From: Paenarthrobacter nitroguajacolicus JCM 14115
GTDB lineage: Bacteria; Actinomycetota; Actinomycetes; Actinomycetales; Micrococcaceae
Reading direction: 5' to 3'
Assembly (NCBI GenBank): GCA_001313365.1
Contig: BBFS01000102.1
Span: 1-18,110 of the forward strand
Length of the DNA stretch: 18,110 nucleotides
Part shown: one piece after another, positions 1 to 9,526 of the stretch
Position numbering within the stretch: the first letter of the stretch is position 1
How the letters are laid out: every line of letters begins with the position of its first letter
The notes under the pieces: generated by a model
What the model saw: the letters and a program-made list of their open reading frames with translations, nothing else
Database searches by the model: none
Told to the model about the DNA's origin: nothing
Position numbers and translations under genes: made by a program

Positions 1-1461
1 CCGCAACGGCGCCCCCCCGGCCACTGCCATCACCTATCTCCGACGCGCCATAGCTACTGGAGGCTCGGACCCTGAGGAACGAGCGACTTGCTGTTCGACC
101 TGGGGATCATGGAAGCAGCCGCGGGCGAACCCACTTCACTCAAGCACCTCGAGGATGCGCTGCAGTTGACCGAGGTCTCTCAGATCAGGTCCCGTGCAAT
201 GTACGCCCAAGGCCAGACCTTGTTCCGGTATGGACGCGCGGCCGAGGCGCGCACAGTCTTCCGCCGTGGAGCCGACCTGTTTGCCGACGTCGACCGGGAA
301 GCGGCGCTGGCCTTTGAAGCAGGCTATACCGCCTCGGCCACCTACCTCATCGACGGTCTCGATGAGGCCTATCACCGGGTTTCCGCCCTTGCCGCCGGCT
401 GGACCGAGCCGGCAAAGCGCAGCGCCGCCGAGCGGCTTTTGATCCTTCACCTGGCAGTGTTTCGTGCCATGTCCAATCCACCTCGCCCAACCACGCGAAA
501 CTCGCCATCGAGGCACTCGGGGACGGTGTCCAGCTTTGGCAGGAGACATCTGACGGGATGACTATCAGCCACACGGCTCTGGCATTGACGTGGTGCGGCT
601 TCCCGACCGAGGCTGTCGAGGTCTGCACTCGCGTTCTCGATGACGCGCATGAGCGCGGCGACACCCTGATTTTCGCCGAGATATCACTGGCACGCGCTCT
701 CGCGATGTACGCACTGGGGCGCGTGGACGAGGCGATGGCAGATGCTGAATCCGCGATCGCCGGAATGAGGCACGGATGGAATTCCACCGTCCCGGCTCCG
801 CAGGCGTACTCGCCTACTGCCTCATCGACAAAGGTGAACTTGATGCTGCTGCAGAGGTGATCGATGAAGCGGCAGGGCACCTTCGATCGGGTGCTACCGA
901 GACCTTGAATGTCTGGTACTACATGGCCCGCGGACGACTGCATCTGGCGCGAGCAGACCCGGCGAAAGCGCTCGAGGACTTTCTTCACGCCGGCAAGCTG
1001 CTCGAAGACCGCAACTTCCTTAACCCGAATTACCTGCTGGTCCCGTGGAGGTCGCAGGCCGCCCTCGCAGCACACTCGCTGGGAAAGGGGGGGCAGTACG
1101 CGCAGCAGCTCGTTGCCGACGATATCGAACTCGCCCAGTCATTCGTCATTAACAACGCTCTCGGTGCGGCTCTCCGCGTGAAAGCGCTGGTCTCTTCCTC
1201 GCAAGTCGACATTCCGGCACTGCAGCAGTCCCTGAGCGCGCTGTCGGCGCCCAACACGTCGTCGCTGGAACGAGCCCGCACACTTGTTGAACTTGGGGGG
1301 GCTGTACTGCGTAGGAAAGGAAGCAGGAAGGATTCGCGTGAGCCGTTGCGCGAAGCTCTGGACCTGGCGCACATGAGCGGTGCCATTGATGTGGAGTCGA
1401 GAGCCCGGGCCGAGCTTCTCGCGAGCGGTGCGAGGCCTCGCCGAACGGCGCTTTCCGGCGC
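1..1461 (+). pseudogene. LAL (LuxR/MalT-like) regulator, central and TPR part, disrupted by an IS3 element
   Basis: This is the C-terminal half of a large ATP-binding LuxR-type regulator, without its HTH. The gene enters from the left edge, so the P-loop ATPase domain is outside the window. Recognisable helical-repeat stretches include LFDLGIMEAA, LFRYGRAAEARTVFRRGADL, ERLLILHLAVFRAMS, TLIFAEISLARALAMYALG and YLLVPWRSQAALAAHSLG. Each has a close counterpart in the reverse-strand regulator at 10113-13075, so the two are paralogs. The frame shifts near 85, 485 and 775, which I read as sequence errors because the alternative frame continues the paralog alignment each time. The real break is at 1461, where the IS3 element enters just after the Leu-Ser-Gly-Ala linker. 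The remaining HTH lies at 2780-2963. Such regulators usually activate a neighbouring catabolic operon; this copy would lack DNA binding. Very sure of the family, sure of the disruption. Confidence 0.88.
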
Positions 1462-1490
1462 TGCGGTCGTATGGTTTTCTGAGACAGGTT
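1462..1490 (+). repeat. Left terminal inverted repeat of the IS3 element
   Basis: Outer block TGCGGTCGT (1462-1470) and inner block TGAGACAGGTT (1480-1490) match the right end in reverse complement. The 9-nt middle section differs and is one base longer than on the right. It is preceded by the CGC target copy at 1459-1461. Confidence 0.85.
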
Positions 1491-1510
1491 GATGGGAGAT
1501 CGACTACAGA

Positions 1511-1814
1511 ATGACTGGTCCCAGAAGAAAATATGATGCCGCGTTTCGTGAGGAAGCGGTGCAGCTGGTGTTGTCCTCGGATCGTTCGGTGAAGCAAGTC
1601 GCTGACGAGCTCGGAGTGAACGAGAGCACGTTGGGGGAACTGGCTCCACCGGTACCGTGGCCAATACCAGGACAGTGCGGTTGCCCCGGCTCCGGAGCGG
1701 GGCCCGGTGTCGTGGGATGAACACCGGAAGACCTTGGCCGAGAACGAGCGGTTGAAGGCTGAGGTTGAGTTCCTGGGAAAAGTCAGCGCCTTCTTTGCCG
1801 CGAAGCAAAAGTAG
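1511..1814 (+). CDS. IS3-family transposase, OrfA (HTH protein)
   Basis: A short DNA-binding protein of the transposase_8/OrfA type, which recognises the element ends. It starts at ATG 1511 with MTGPRRKYDAAFREEAVQLV, then the helix-turn-helix SVKQVADELGVNESTL. A single extra G in the run at 1635 onward shifts the frame; repaired, it continues GNWLHRYRGQYQDSA and a C-terminal leucine-rich helix (ENERLKAEVEFLGKVSAFF), ending at TAG 1812-1814, about 100 residues. The transposase catalytic frame begins in the -1 frame at the A-rich sequence CAAAAG just before the stop, the usual IS3 arrangement for making an OrfAB fusion by -1 slippage. I see the frame relation; the slippage itself is inferred. 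Confidence 0.87.
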
Positions 1815-2732
1815 AGGACTTCTACGAGTTCATCGAAGCGGAGAAGGCCAACCATTCGGTGGTGTGGCTGTGCCGGGTGTTGAAGGTTTCCCGGGCCTCG
1901 TTTTACCGGTGGCGGAATCCCGCAGGCCCGTCGCCAAGGGTGGTACGGCACGAGCAGCTCGCTGCGGCGGTGACCACGCTTTACACGAAGGAGGAAGGCC
2001 GGGCGGGCCGGGACCAGCTCACCCTGCTTTTGAACGAGGGCGGGGGGGTGAAGGTCTCAGCCCCGACGGTGGGTGCGATCATGCGCGAGCACGGGCTGCG
2101 GGCTGTCCGCACCCGGGCTTGGAAGGCCACCACGGTCCAGGACCCGCAGGCCAAAACAGCTCATATCGAGAACCACATGCTCGACGCAAAGGGCAAACGG
2201 GACTTCACCTCAACAGTGCCCGGAACCCGCCTCGTTGGTGACATCACGTACCTGCGCACCGGTGAGGGCTGGCTGTACTTGGCCACCGTGATCGATCTGT
2301 TTTCGGGCATGGTGATCGGCTGGTCCATGGCCGCACACATGCGCGCGAGCTGTGCACCGCGGCCCTGCAGATGGCCCGGAATCACGGCCATCTGACCGGG
2401 ACCTCGGTGGTGTTCCATTCAGACCGGGGAACCCAGTACACCTCTGATGAATTCCAGAGATGGTGCGGCGATAACGGGGGTCACCCAGTCCATGGGCAAG
2501 GTCGGGGGTGTGTTGGGACAACGCAGTCGCGGAAAATTTCTTCTCCCACCTAAAAACCGAGTTCTACCACCACCAACGCTTCGCGTCCCGGCTCGCTGCC
2601 CGCACCGGAGTCATGGACTACATCGAGGCCTGGTACAACCGCCGCCGGCCCAACCGCAGAGCAGGCGGCATCCCACCAGCCAAAGCCCACACCCAATACC
2701 AAACCCGCGCCCACCAACCCCTGGCCGCCTAA
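1811..2732 (+). CDS. IS3-family transposase, OrfB (DDE integrase domain)
   Basis: The catalytic transposase part with an rve-type DDE core. It is open from 1811 (VEDFYEFIEAEKANHSVVW) with a possible GTG start at 1859, has an HTH_21-type segment (RAGRDQLTLLL), and then the catalytic triad: Asp in GDITYL, Asp in HSDRGTQY (codon 2422) and Glu in NAVAENFFSHLK (codon 2532). It ends at TAA 2730-2732. Three indels break the raw frame: one base missing near 2345 and one extra G in each of the runs at 2476-2480 and 2504-2508. Removing the two extra Gs leaves exactly 35 residues between the second Asp and the Glu, the D35E spacing of the family, which argues that the indels are errors and the enzyme may be intact. 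Confidence 0.88.
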
Positions 2733-2748
2733 CCCAAAACAAACAACG

Positions 2749-2776
2749 AACCTGTCTCAAGAAGTTGACGACCGCA
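2749..2776 (-). repeat. Right terminal inverted repeat of the IS3 element
   Basis: AACCTGTCTCA (2749-2759) and ACGACCGCA (2768-2776) are the reverse complement of the two blocks of the left end. It is followed by the second CGC target copy at 2777-2779, after which the regulator sequence resumes in the correct frame. Confidence 0.85.
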
Positions 2777-2779
2777 CGC

Positions 2780-2963
2780 CGAGTCCTTGACACCGAGCGA
2801 GGAGAGGATCGCCACCCTTCTCGCAGACGGCCTTCCGACGCGGGCTGTCGCCGACGACCTGCATCTTTCAATCAGCACGATCGACTGGCACCGCCGCAAT
2901 ATCTACCGCAAGCTCGACATCCGCTCGCGTACGGAGCTGCGCGAAGCACTCTCGAACGACTGA
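2780..2963 (+). pseudogene. Detached LuxR-type HTH domain of the disrupted LAL regulator
   Basis: This is the C-terminal GerE/LuxR DNA-binding domain, separated from its own gene by the IS3 element. It reads LTPSEERIATLL, then STIDWHRRNIYRKLDIRSR, and ends at TGA 2961-2963. By hand alignment 33 of the first 58 residues match the HTH of the reverse-strand paralog (LTPSEHRI, STVEWHRRNIYRKLDVNSR). Joining position 1461 to 2780 (removing the element and one CGC copy) gives Leu-Ser-Gly-Ala-Glu-Ser-Leu-Thr-Pro-Ser-Glu in one frame with no stop. There is no obvious start codon with a ribosome site, so independent expression as a bare HTH protein is unlikely, though read-through from the element could be tested. 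Confidence 0.88.
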
Positions 2964-3116
2964 TCAAATACACGGGGGGGCCGCGACAATTTCCCATGGT
3001 GGCAGGGGGGGGCGCTACGCGGGACGCCCAAGATTACCGTAGAAGTTGAGATACCGAGCCGAGGATGACCTCCCGACGCGGTGTCGCCGGACGCCCCCGT
3101 CAACACAGGAGTTGAA

Positions 3117-3910
3117 ATGCACGCCGTGCTCTCACCCGCTGCCCGTCGTCTCTCTACCGCTGCACGCGATGGACTCCCTGGTCTCCCGGTGCGCGATCTC
3201 CTGGACGGAGGCGTAGCCGCCGCCTACGAGGTCCAGCTTGAGATGATGCGGCTCGAAGTCGAGAGTGGTAAGTCAATTGCCGGGCGCAAGATCGCCATGA
3301 CCTCTGAAACAGTGCGCCGTCAATTTGGAGTGGACAGCCCGGCACAGGGTTTCCTTTACCACGATCGCGACCTTAGTCGACAAGGGATCGTCTCCACCGA
3401 TTTTCTCGACCCTAAGATCGAAATAGAGGTGGCCTTCCTCCTTGGTGAGGATGTTGGCGCGCTGTCCAAGCGGGGGGGGCAATCGGGCGAAACGATGTTC
3501 TGCGGGCGACCCGATGGATTGCTCCCGCCTTCGAGATCGCCGACAGCAGGATCCGTAACTGGGACATCACACAGGTGGATCTTGTCGCTGACAACGCCTG
3601 CGGTTCTGCGTTCGTGCTGGGGGACGAGCGCGTCCGTCCACAGGGTATTGATCTGCGTGGGTCCCATGTGGAAGTTCTCGTCGACGACGAGCTTTCGTTC
3701 GTCGGGTCCGGCGCGGACTCGATGGGGGATCCCTTCCTTGCTGTCGCGTGGCTCGCGGAGTTCGCCCGGGACCTGGGTGTTCCGCTCCGGGCCGGGGGAG
3801 GTTGTGCTCTCGGGTGCGCTCGGGCTGGCGTGGCGGCTGCCCCCCCCTCTGGCGTCGTATCCGGCAGCATCTCGGGGGTAGGTGACGTCACGGTGACCGT
3901 GACGACGTGA
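3117..3910 (+). CDS. 2-keto-4-pentenoate hydratase-like protein (FAH superfamily)
   Basis: Likely hydratase or decarboxylase of a meta-cleavage pathway, converting a 2-hydroxy-2,4-dienoate to a 4-hydroxy-2-oxo acid in the cytosol with a divalent metal. It starts at ATG 3117, five bases after AGGAG (3107-3111). Family features include GRKIAMTSETVRRQFGV, GFLYHDRDL, a metal-ligand-like DPKIEIEVAFLL, then WIAPAFEIADSRI, WDITQVDLVADNACG, GDPFLAVAWLAEFA and a C-terminal GVGDVTVTVTT. About 264 residues, normal for MhpD/DmpE types. The frame breaks around 3472-3500 (an 8-G run plus a nearby indel) and again near 3795-3848 (G and C runs). It is the first gene after the IS-disrupted regulator, on the same strand. 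The exact substrate cannot be told from sequence; a decarboxylase (DmpH-like) of the same fold is the main alternative. Confidence 0.82.
3886..3904. repeat. 19-bp perfect palindrome at the 3' end of the hydratase gene
   Basis: Two 9-bp arms, CGTCACGGT and ACCGTGACG, flank a single central G. It overlaps the last codons (Val-Thr-Val-Thr repeat), so codon usage of a repeated dipeptide could create it by chance. There is no T-run after it, so it is not a standard terminator. Confidence 0.5.
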
Positions 3911-4104
3911 CGCATATCGCCGCGTTCATGCGTGGTGTTGGAAATCGCCCACGTCCGGTTCTTCAGGCCCGTTCCGGGCCGTTCGGTCCTTCTGCAGGGC
4001 GGGCGTAAATGCAGGGGGGGGACGACTTTCGGATACCGCTGCCCCCGAACCCAGACGCAACCTGGACAAAACCTCGAATATCGGTACGCAACTATCAGTT
4101 ATGA

Positions 4105-4122
4105 CCGGTGCAATGCTACCGG
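4105..4122. promoter_or_regulatory. Small dyad CCGGT-N8-ACCGG upstream of the BKACE gene
   Basis: This inverted repeat lies in the 237-bp gap between the hydratase and BKACE genes, 25 bp before the ATG at 4148. It could be an operator or a leader hairpin. The arms are only 5 bp, so chance is possible. A TGGACA hexamer about 40 bp upstream could be a -35 element, but I see no convincing -10. Confidence 0.3.
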
Positions 4123-4147
4123 CCCCCAATGGAGAGGCACACCAATC

Positions 4148-5110
4148 ATGATTCCCACGAAAAAAGTCATCATTTCCACGGCTGTCACCGGATCGATCCA
4201 CATTCCATCGATGAGCGAGTTCCTCCCGATCACACCAGACCAAATTGGCGACGCTGCTGTGGAGTCAGCACAAGCGGGTGCCGCGATCATCCACCTGCAT
4301 GCCCGGCATGCGAAGGACGGCGCCCGGCCTTTGAACCGGAGGTCTTCGAGCAGTTCCTTCCCCCCCGTGTGGCACAGGAGACCGACGCGGTGTTGAACAT
4401 CTCCACTGGAGGGTCAACGTCCATGTCGATACAGCAACGGCTCTCAGCGGCGGCCACGTTCAGCCCCGAACTCGCGTCATTGAACATGGGGTCAATGAAC
4501 TTCGTGTTCTCGGGTATTGCGGACAAGATCACCAATTGGCGGTACGACTGGGAAAAGCCTATGTGCAGAACTCTTACTCCCACCCTTTCCAAAACACGTT
4601 CGATCAGATCGAGTACGCCCTCCGCGAGCTCGGCGAGGGCGGCGGAACAAGATTCGAGTTCGAGTGCTACGACATCGGTCATCTTTATACCCTCGCTCAC
4701 TTTGCCGAACGAGGCTGGCAAAGCCCCCCCTTTCTGATTCAAGGCGTATTCGGGATCCTCGGCGGCATCGGTGCAGACCACATGAACCTCACCCACATGA
4801 TCGCCGTCGCCGACAAACTTTTCGGGAACGACTATCATTTCTCCGCCTTTGCTGCGGGGAGAAGCCAGTTCCAGTTCGCTACCCACAGCGCCTGGCTTGG
4901 TGGACACGTCCGGGTTGGCTTGGAAGACAACCTCTTCATCCGCAAGGGCGTGAAGTCGGAGTCGAACGCACAGCAAGTGCACAAGATGGTCGAAGTTCTG
5001 AAAGACCTGGGCAAGGAAATCGCCTCACCCGAAGAAGCAAGGGCCATGCTCTCTCTTAAGGCAAAGCCGCAACCAAGATCCCTGCTTTCGACCAGGTTCC
5101 GGCTGTGTGA
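4148..5110 (+). CDS. BKACE family beta-keto acid cleavage enzyme (DUF849)
   Basis: Members condense a beta-keto acid with acetyl-CoA and split it into acetoacetate and a new acyl-CoA, using a bound zinc. It starts at ATG 4148 after GAGAGG. The zinc site is visible as HLHAR (His49 and His51), followed by the family motif NISTGGS, then YDIGHLYTLAHF, GADHMNLTHMIAVAD, and HVRVGLEDNLFI containing the expected metal-binding Glu. Repaired length is about 320 residues, a little above the usual 270-310. Indels near 4320 and at the C7 run around 4363 break the start; one missing G near 5060 breaks the end. Repaired, the tail reads SLKGKAATKIPAFDQVPAV and stops at TGA 5108-5110, overlapping a GTG of the next gene (GTGA). 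The substrate is not predictable from the motifs I can see; a 3-dehydrocarnitine or 3-keto-5-aminohexanoate role is possible but not supported by neighbours. Confidence 0.87.
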
Positions 5111-5948
5111 TCGAAGAATCAGGACCCACCCGCGCCGATACCGATGCCCCAAGGCAGCCACCTCTCACTCCACCCACGCCCCACTCGGATGTTAGGAACT
5201 TCATGCTCGCTGTCGAACACAACGGACCCCTTATGGTCATGCGGATCAACCACGGCAAGGTCAACGCGTTCGACCTGGATCTCATTCGTGCCATCGCCCT
5301 GCAGGTCCAAGACCTTGGCACGGCCAAGGGCGTTGTCATCACTGGCACTGACCGGATCTTTTCCGCCGGGGTGGACCTCACCCGCCTGCTGGAGAACGAC
5401 CTGGACTACACCAGGGCCTTTGTAACCGAGTTGGACTCCCTGGTGCACACGCTTTTCGAGCTGCCAGTGCCCGTGGTCGCCGCTCTCACAGGTCATACCA
5501 TTGCCGGGGGGGCCTGCCTGCTTGCTGCCGCCTGCGACTACCGGGTCATGGCCCAGGGCCGCATTGGCGTCACGGAGCTATCGTCGGCTTGCCTGTGCCG
5601 CCTGCGAGTTTGGAGGCACTGCGTTTCACCGCCGGTACCCGCACGGCAGGGCTCGTATTGTCAGGGCGGACGGTAGAGGCAGACGAGGCCCTCGCACTGG
5701 GACTGATCGATGAAGTTACAACCCAGGGCAACGTCGAACGGCGAGCTTTGGAGATCGCCCGGCAGTTTACCTCTACACCGGCCCAGACGTTCGGCCTGCA
5801 TAAGCAGATGCTCCGGGCCGATGCCAGCAGACGGATACGGGAAGCCATGGCGGACCACGCGGCCTTAGTGACGCAGGCATGGACAGGGGAGGAACCCCCC
5901 CGGCGGTTCGCGGGCGAATACATGTCAAGGCTGAAAAGCCGCAAATAG
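5107..5948 (+). CDS. Enoyl-CoA hydratase/isomerase family protein
   Basis: A crotonase-fold enzyme, likely hydrating an enoyl-CoA in beta-oxidation of a side chain or ring-derived acyl-CoA. Oxyanion-hole elements are visible in FSAGVDLTRLL and TIAGGACLLAAACDYRV; later LVLSGRTVEADEALALGLID and FGLHKQMLRAD fit the family. One missing base near 5580 breaks the frame between GVTEL and GLPVPPASLEALRF. The stop is TAG 5946-5948. The start is uncertain: GTG 5107 overlaps the BKACE stop in a coupled GTGA and gives a Pro-rich leader of about 32 residues, while ATG 5203 with AGGA just upstream gives the usual N-terminus (MLAVEHNGPLMVMRI). I favour 5203 as the functional start on family length but keep the longer frame here. 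Confidence 0.85.
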
Positions 5949-6049
5949 CACAACAACCAACCATCTGCGCCAGCCTCGGCTGCCCGACAACAGGCTTACG
6001 TAGCGCTAACAACTCGTTCAGCACACTGACGTGCTACCAAAGGAGACAC

Positions 6050-8116
6050 GTGACTACCGCTGCACCCACCCGGACGATTCTTAGTGAACGAGTGGTGTCC
6101 AACCGCCGTTTCGCCATATTGCAGTTCCAACCAGCCACCGGCGCGCTTACCACCTGGTCTGCCCCTGCCCTTGCGGAGTTAGCCGAAGCCTCTGGACCCT
6201 TGACGCGTCCAGCGTGGACGCCGTCATCTTCCACGGCACCGGACGAGTGTTCGGCGCCGGCGCCGACCTCGACGAATTCCGCACGTCGGCCCGGTGGGAG
6301 GACGGGGGCAGCCATAGCCACCCGCGGATACGACATCTTCGACGCCATCACCCGACTGAAGGTGCCCACCGTTGCCGTCATCCAGGGTCCGGCCTTGGGC
6401 GGAGCACTGGAACTGGCGCTACGCGCCGACTATCGAGCCGCAGCAGCTTCCGTGAAAGCCCTTGGCCTTCCGGAGGTTAGCCTCGGGCTCATTCCAGCTG
6501 GGGGAGGACTAACCTCCCTGGCCCGCCTGATAGGGCCCACCCGAACAAAGCACATCGCTGTGACGAACTCGCTGAACGGCAAGCATCTGACGGCCGCCGC
6601 CGCACTGGAAGAGGGCATCGTCGATGTCGTACTGGACGACGAGGACCTACTCGAAGCCGCCCTCCAATGGACCAACGACGTCCTCGACAATGTGAGCCCG
6701 GTCAGGAACCATGCCAAGGAAACAGGCGCGGGATCCGCCGTCGAGCACTCCCGCGACACCGTACCGGCCGCCGCCGCCGTCACCGACCTCCTGGCACGCT
6801 GGCAGCAACAGGAACGTGCTGCAGGAGTGCCCGAAGGCAGTCCTGCGACCGCACAAGCGTCCGCCTCGCCACAGGGGAGGACCCGATCCGCGACGACACC
6901 ATCACGACCTTTGCCACGCTGCTGCAATCAAACGAAAGCCGCGCGAGCATCTATGCCTTTGACATCCTGCAGGAAGCGCGAAAAAACAACCGGGCCCGCA
7001 ACGACTTGGAACTGGCCAACGTCGGTGTGGTCGGAGGCGGCTGATGGCTGTGCAATTGGCCTCGTCTTCGCCGAGCACACCACCGCCAACGTGCTGATCA
7101 ATGATCTCGACCAGGAACGGGTCGACAAAGCCCTCGAGCGGGTCACTGCCCAACTCGACCGTTCCGTGCACCGCGGACGCCTCACAGCTGAGCGCCGGGA
7201 CGAGATCCGCGGAAGAATCCACGGCACGGTCCGGCTTGAAGACTTCTACCCCTGCGACATCGTCATCGAGCAGTCTTCGAACAGCTCGAGGTCAAACGGC
7301 AGGTCTGGAGCACACTTGAACGCATCGTTGCACCCGACACGCTACTCCTGACCAACACCTCTGCCCTGTCGATCGATGACCAGGCAACTGGCCTACAGCA
7401 TCCCGGCCGCTGATCGGCTTCCACTTCTTCAACCCCGTCGCCGTGCTCCCCCCCTGATAGAAATTGTCCAAGGGGTCAACACGTCATCCACCACAGTCGA
7501 GAAGGCCTTCGCCCTCGCCAGGGCCTTGGGCAAAACACCGGTTCTCGTCCAGGACCGTCCCGGATTTGTCGTTAACCGCCTGTTGACCCGTCTCTTCAGC
7601 GAAGTCCTTCAACTCATCGACGACGGATCGGACCCCTTCACCGTGGACCACGCCCTGGACCCGGTGGGGGGGCTGCCGATGACACCGCTGCGGCTCCTGC
7701 AATTTATCGGTCCGCGGGTCCAACTGCATATCTGTGAAAGCCTGCACGACGCCTATCCGGAGCGATTCCCCCCCTCAGCCGCAGCCTTTCGCGGGTGGCA
7801 CAGGAGGGGGCTGCCCGGATATCTTGCCGACGACGGCAGTATCGTTCCGGAGCGTCCCGCCTCCTGCCCGCGGCAAAGTCCGCTGCGGCAGACGACGTAC
7901 GCGCCCGAATCCTGTCAGCAATGGCAGATGAAGCGGCGCATATGCTCCGCGAGGGCGTGGTCACGGGGGGGCCGGAACAAATCGACCTCTGCATGATTCT
8001 CGGGGGGGCCAATTATCCAGCGCATACCGGAGGCCTGACCCCCGCTGCTTGACCGGGAAACCGGCAGCAGCTTCAGACCGGATCTGCACCCGGTAGTACC
8101 CACCCGGGGGGGGTAG
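6050..8116 (+). CDS. FadB-like bifunctional enoyl-CoA hydratase / 3-hydroxyacyl-CoA dehydrogenase
   Basis: A multifunctional beta-oxidation protein with an N-terminal crotonase domain and C-terminal NAD-dependent dehydrogenase. It starts at GTG 6050 after AAAGGAG. Crotonase motifs: VFGAGADLDEF, IQGPALGGALELALRADYR, LPEVSLGLIPAGGG. The dehydrogenase part has the Rossmann GVVGGGLMA (about 7021-7047), the catalytic His motif GFHFFNPVAVLP, RPGFVVNRLL, and a C-terminal half ending NYPAHTGGLTPLLDRETG. Repaired length is about 690 residues, as for FadB/FadJ. Many shifts occur; the clearest are C7 at 7448-7454 where VLPLIEIVQG needs C5, G7 at 7666-7672, and G7 at 7965-7971 and 8002-8008 in GPEQIDLCMILGANYP. 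The thiolase follows after 48 bp, the usual partner. Confidence 0.87.
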
Positions 8117-8164
8117 CTGCCGCTACGCGTCAAACCACTATTCCCATTACTTACAGGAGCACGA

Positions 8165-9363
8165 ATGAACCGCAGCCAGGACATTGTCATCGTAGGAGCG
8201 GCACGGACACCACAGGGCAAACTGATGGGGGGGCAACTCGCAGCCTTATCCGCCGTGGAGCTTGGGGGGGGAGCCGCAATCGCAGGAGCCCTGGACAAGG
8301 CACGCATCGCACCCGACATGGTCGACGTAGTGATCATGGGGCAGGTCCTCCAGGCTGGCTCCGGCCAGAACCCGGCTCGCCAGGCTGCAGCAGCGGCGGG
8401 CATCCCCCCCTCCATGCCCACGCCACCACAGTGAATAAAGTCTGCCTTTCCGGACTGAGCGCCATCATTGAGGCGAGCCGTATGCTGCGTCTGGGCGAAG
8501 CCGAGGTGGCTGTCGCAGGCGGCCAGGAGTCAATGAGCAACGCACCGCACCTGCTGCCGGGCTTCCGCTCCGGCCATCTGTATGGCAACAGCACCCTCCT
8601 CGATTCCGCCGCGCTTGACGGGCTGATCGACGCTTTCGAGCACGAATCCATGGGATCGGTCACCGACCGGGCCAACGAGGAACTACAGATTTCAAGGGCC
8701 GACCAGGATAAGGCCGCACTGGCATCGCACCAACGGGCAGCGGCCGCCCAGGACAACGGACTGTTCCAGTCTGAGATTACTCCCGTGAAAGTTCCACAGC
8801 GCCGCGGTGAGGCGGTACTGGCAACGAGCGACGAGGGAATTCGGGCTAACACCACCATCGAAGTGCTAAGCCGGCTAAAACCCGCCTTCTCCCCTGAAGG
8901 AACCGTGACCGCTGCCAACGCCTCCCCCCACTCAACGACGGGGCGGCCGCTGTTGTTCTGACCACGCGGAAGTACGCCGAGACCCACGGACTCGAAATCC
9001 TCGCGACCGTGGGAGCTCCAGGCCAGGTTGCCGGGCCTGACACCTCACTGCCCGACAAACCCGCACGTGCCATTACGAAAGCCTTGGCCGGAGCAGGCTG
9101 GAAAGTCGAGGAGCTCGACTTTATCGAGATCAATGAGGCATTCGCCTCAGTAGCCCTGCATTCAGCGGCCCTGCTCGGCATCAGCATGGACCGCGTCAAC
9201 GTCAACGGCGGAGCAATAGCCCTCGGACACCCCCCCTCGGGGCCTCCGGCGGGCGGGTCGTGGTCTCCGCCGTCCACGAACTGATGCGCCGAGGAAGCGG
9301 GAAGCCGCCGTCGCACTGTGTGGTGGAGGCGGCCAAGGCGAGGCTCTGCTGCTTTCACGCTAA
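8165..9363 (+). CDS. Acetyl-CoA C-acetyltransferase (thiolase)
   Basis: A degradative or biosynthetic type II thiolase that cleaves 3-ketoacyl-CoA, or acetoacetyl-CoA, to acetyl-CoA. It starts at ATG 8165 after CAGGAG. Motifs in order: [14 protein letters not shown], the nucleophilic Cys in [58 protein letters not shown] (His), and the second catalytic Cys in [13 protein letters not shown]; stop TAA 9361-9363. About 399 residues after repair, the family norm. Runs at 8227-8233, 8264-8271, 8404-8410 and 9230-9236 are 2 to 3 bases longer than these motifs allow. It would finish beta-oxidation started by the two preceding genes and could also use the acetoacetate branch of BKACE once activated. 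Confidence 0.9.
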
Positions 9364-9470
9364 TCAGAACCAGAGCCTCCCACCCCCCCCTTAGCAGCAC
9401 GAACTCGCTCCGGAGCGCGACTAAGGACCGCCGCCACCGCAGGTCCCGCAGGACGCGACCTGAGAGCGGC

Positions 9471-9505
9471 GCCATGCCGTATCGGAGCCCTGCGGCGGGC
9501 ATGGC
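9471..9505 (+). promoter_or_regulatory. Stem-loop GCCATGCC / GGCATGGC before the small protein
   Basis: Perfect 8-bp arms (9471-9478 and 9498-9505) enclose a 19-nt loop, ending 21 bp before ATG 9527. No T-run follows, so it is more likely a leader hairpin, an operator, or a weak terminator of the thiolase transcript than a classic intrinsic terminator. Confidence 0.45.
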
Positions 9506-9526
9506 ATAGCGATTGAAAGGAGAGAA

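Larger units (their letters stand above)
1462..2776 (+). mobile_element. IS3-family insertion sequence, about 1315 bp, complete
   Basis: A complete insertion sequence with two overlapping transposase reading frames and imperfect terminal inverted repeats. The left end begins TGCGGTCGT at 1462 and continues to TGAGACAGGTT at 1480-1490. The right end mirrors it, with AACCTGTCTCA at 2749-2759 and ACGACCGCA at 2768-2776, so the repeats are about 28-29 bp and the tips are TG...CA as usual for IS3. The host triplet CGC occurs on both sides (1459-1461 and 2777-2779), a 3-bp target duplication typical of this family. The element lies in the same direction as the regulator it interrupts. The exact IS name or group cannot be given without a comparison to an IS catalogue. 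Confidence 0.92.

Noticed and set aside
1803..1815. Programmed frameshifts to explain other broken genes, as in IS3
   Set aside because: Only the IS3 overlap has the expected A-rich slip site and family precedent. Elsewhere the breaks fall at inflated G/C runs with no stimulatory structure.
347..1951. Long reverse-strand reading frames opposite the first regulator and the IS element
   Set aside because: They are antisense shadows of the regulator and transposase frames, with low-complexity Arg/Ser-rich translations and no ribosome sites.
4287..4982. 231-residue reverse frame opposite the BKACE gene
   Set aside because: The forward frames carry clear family motifs (HLHAR, NISTGG, GLEDNLF); the reverse frame is open only because of codon bias.
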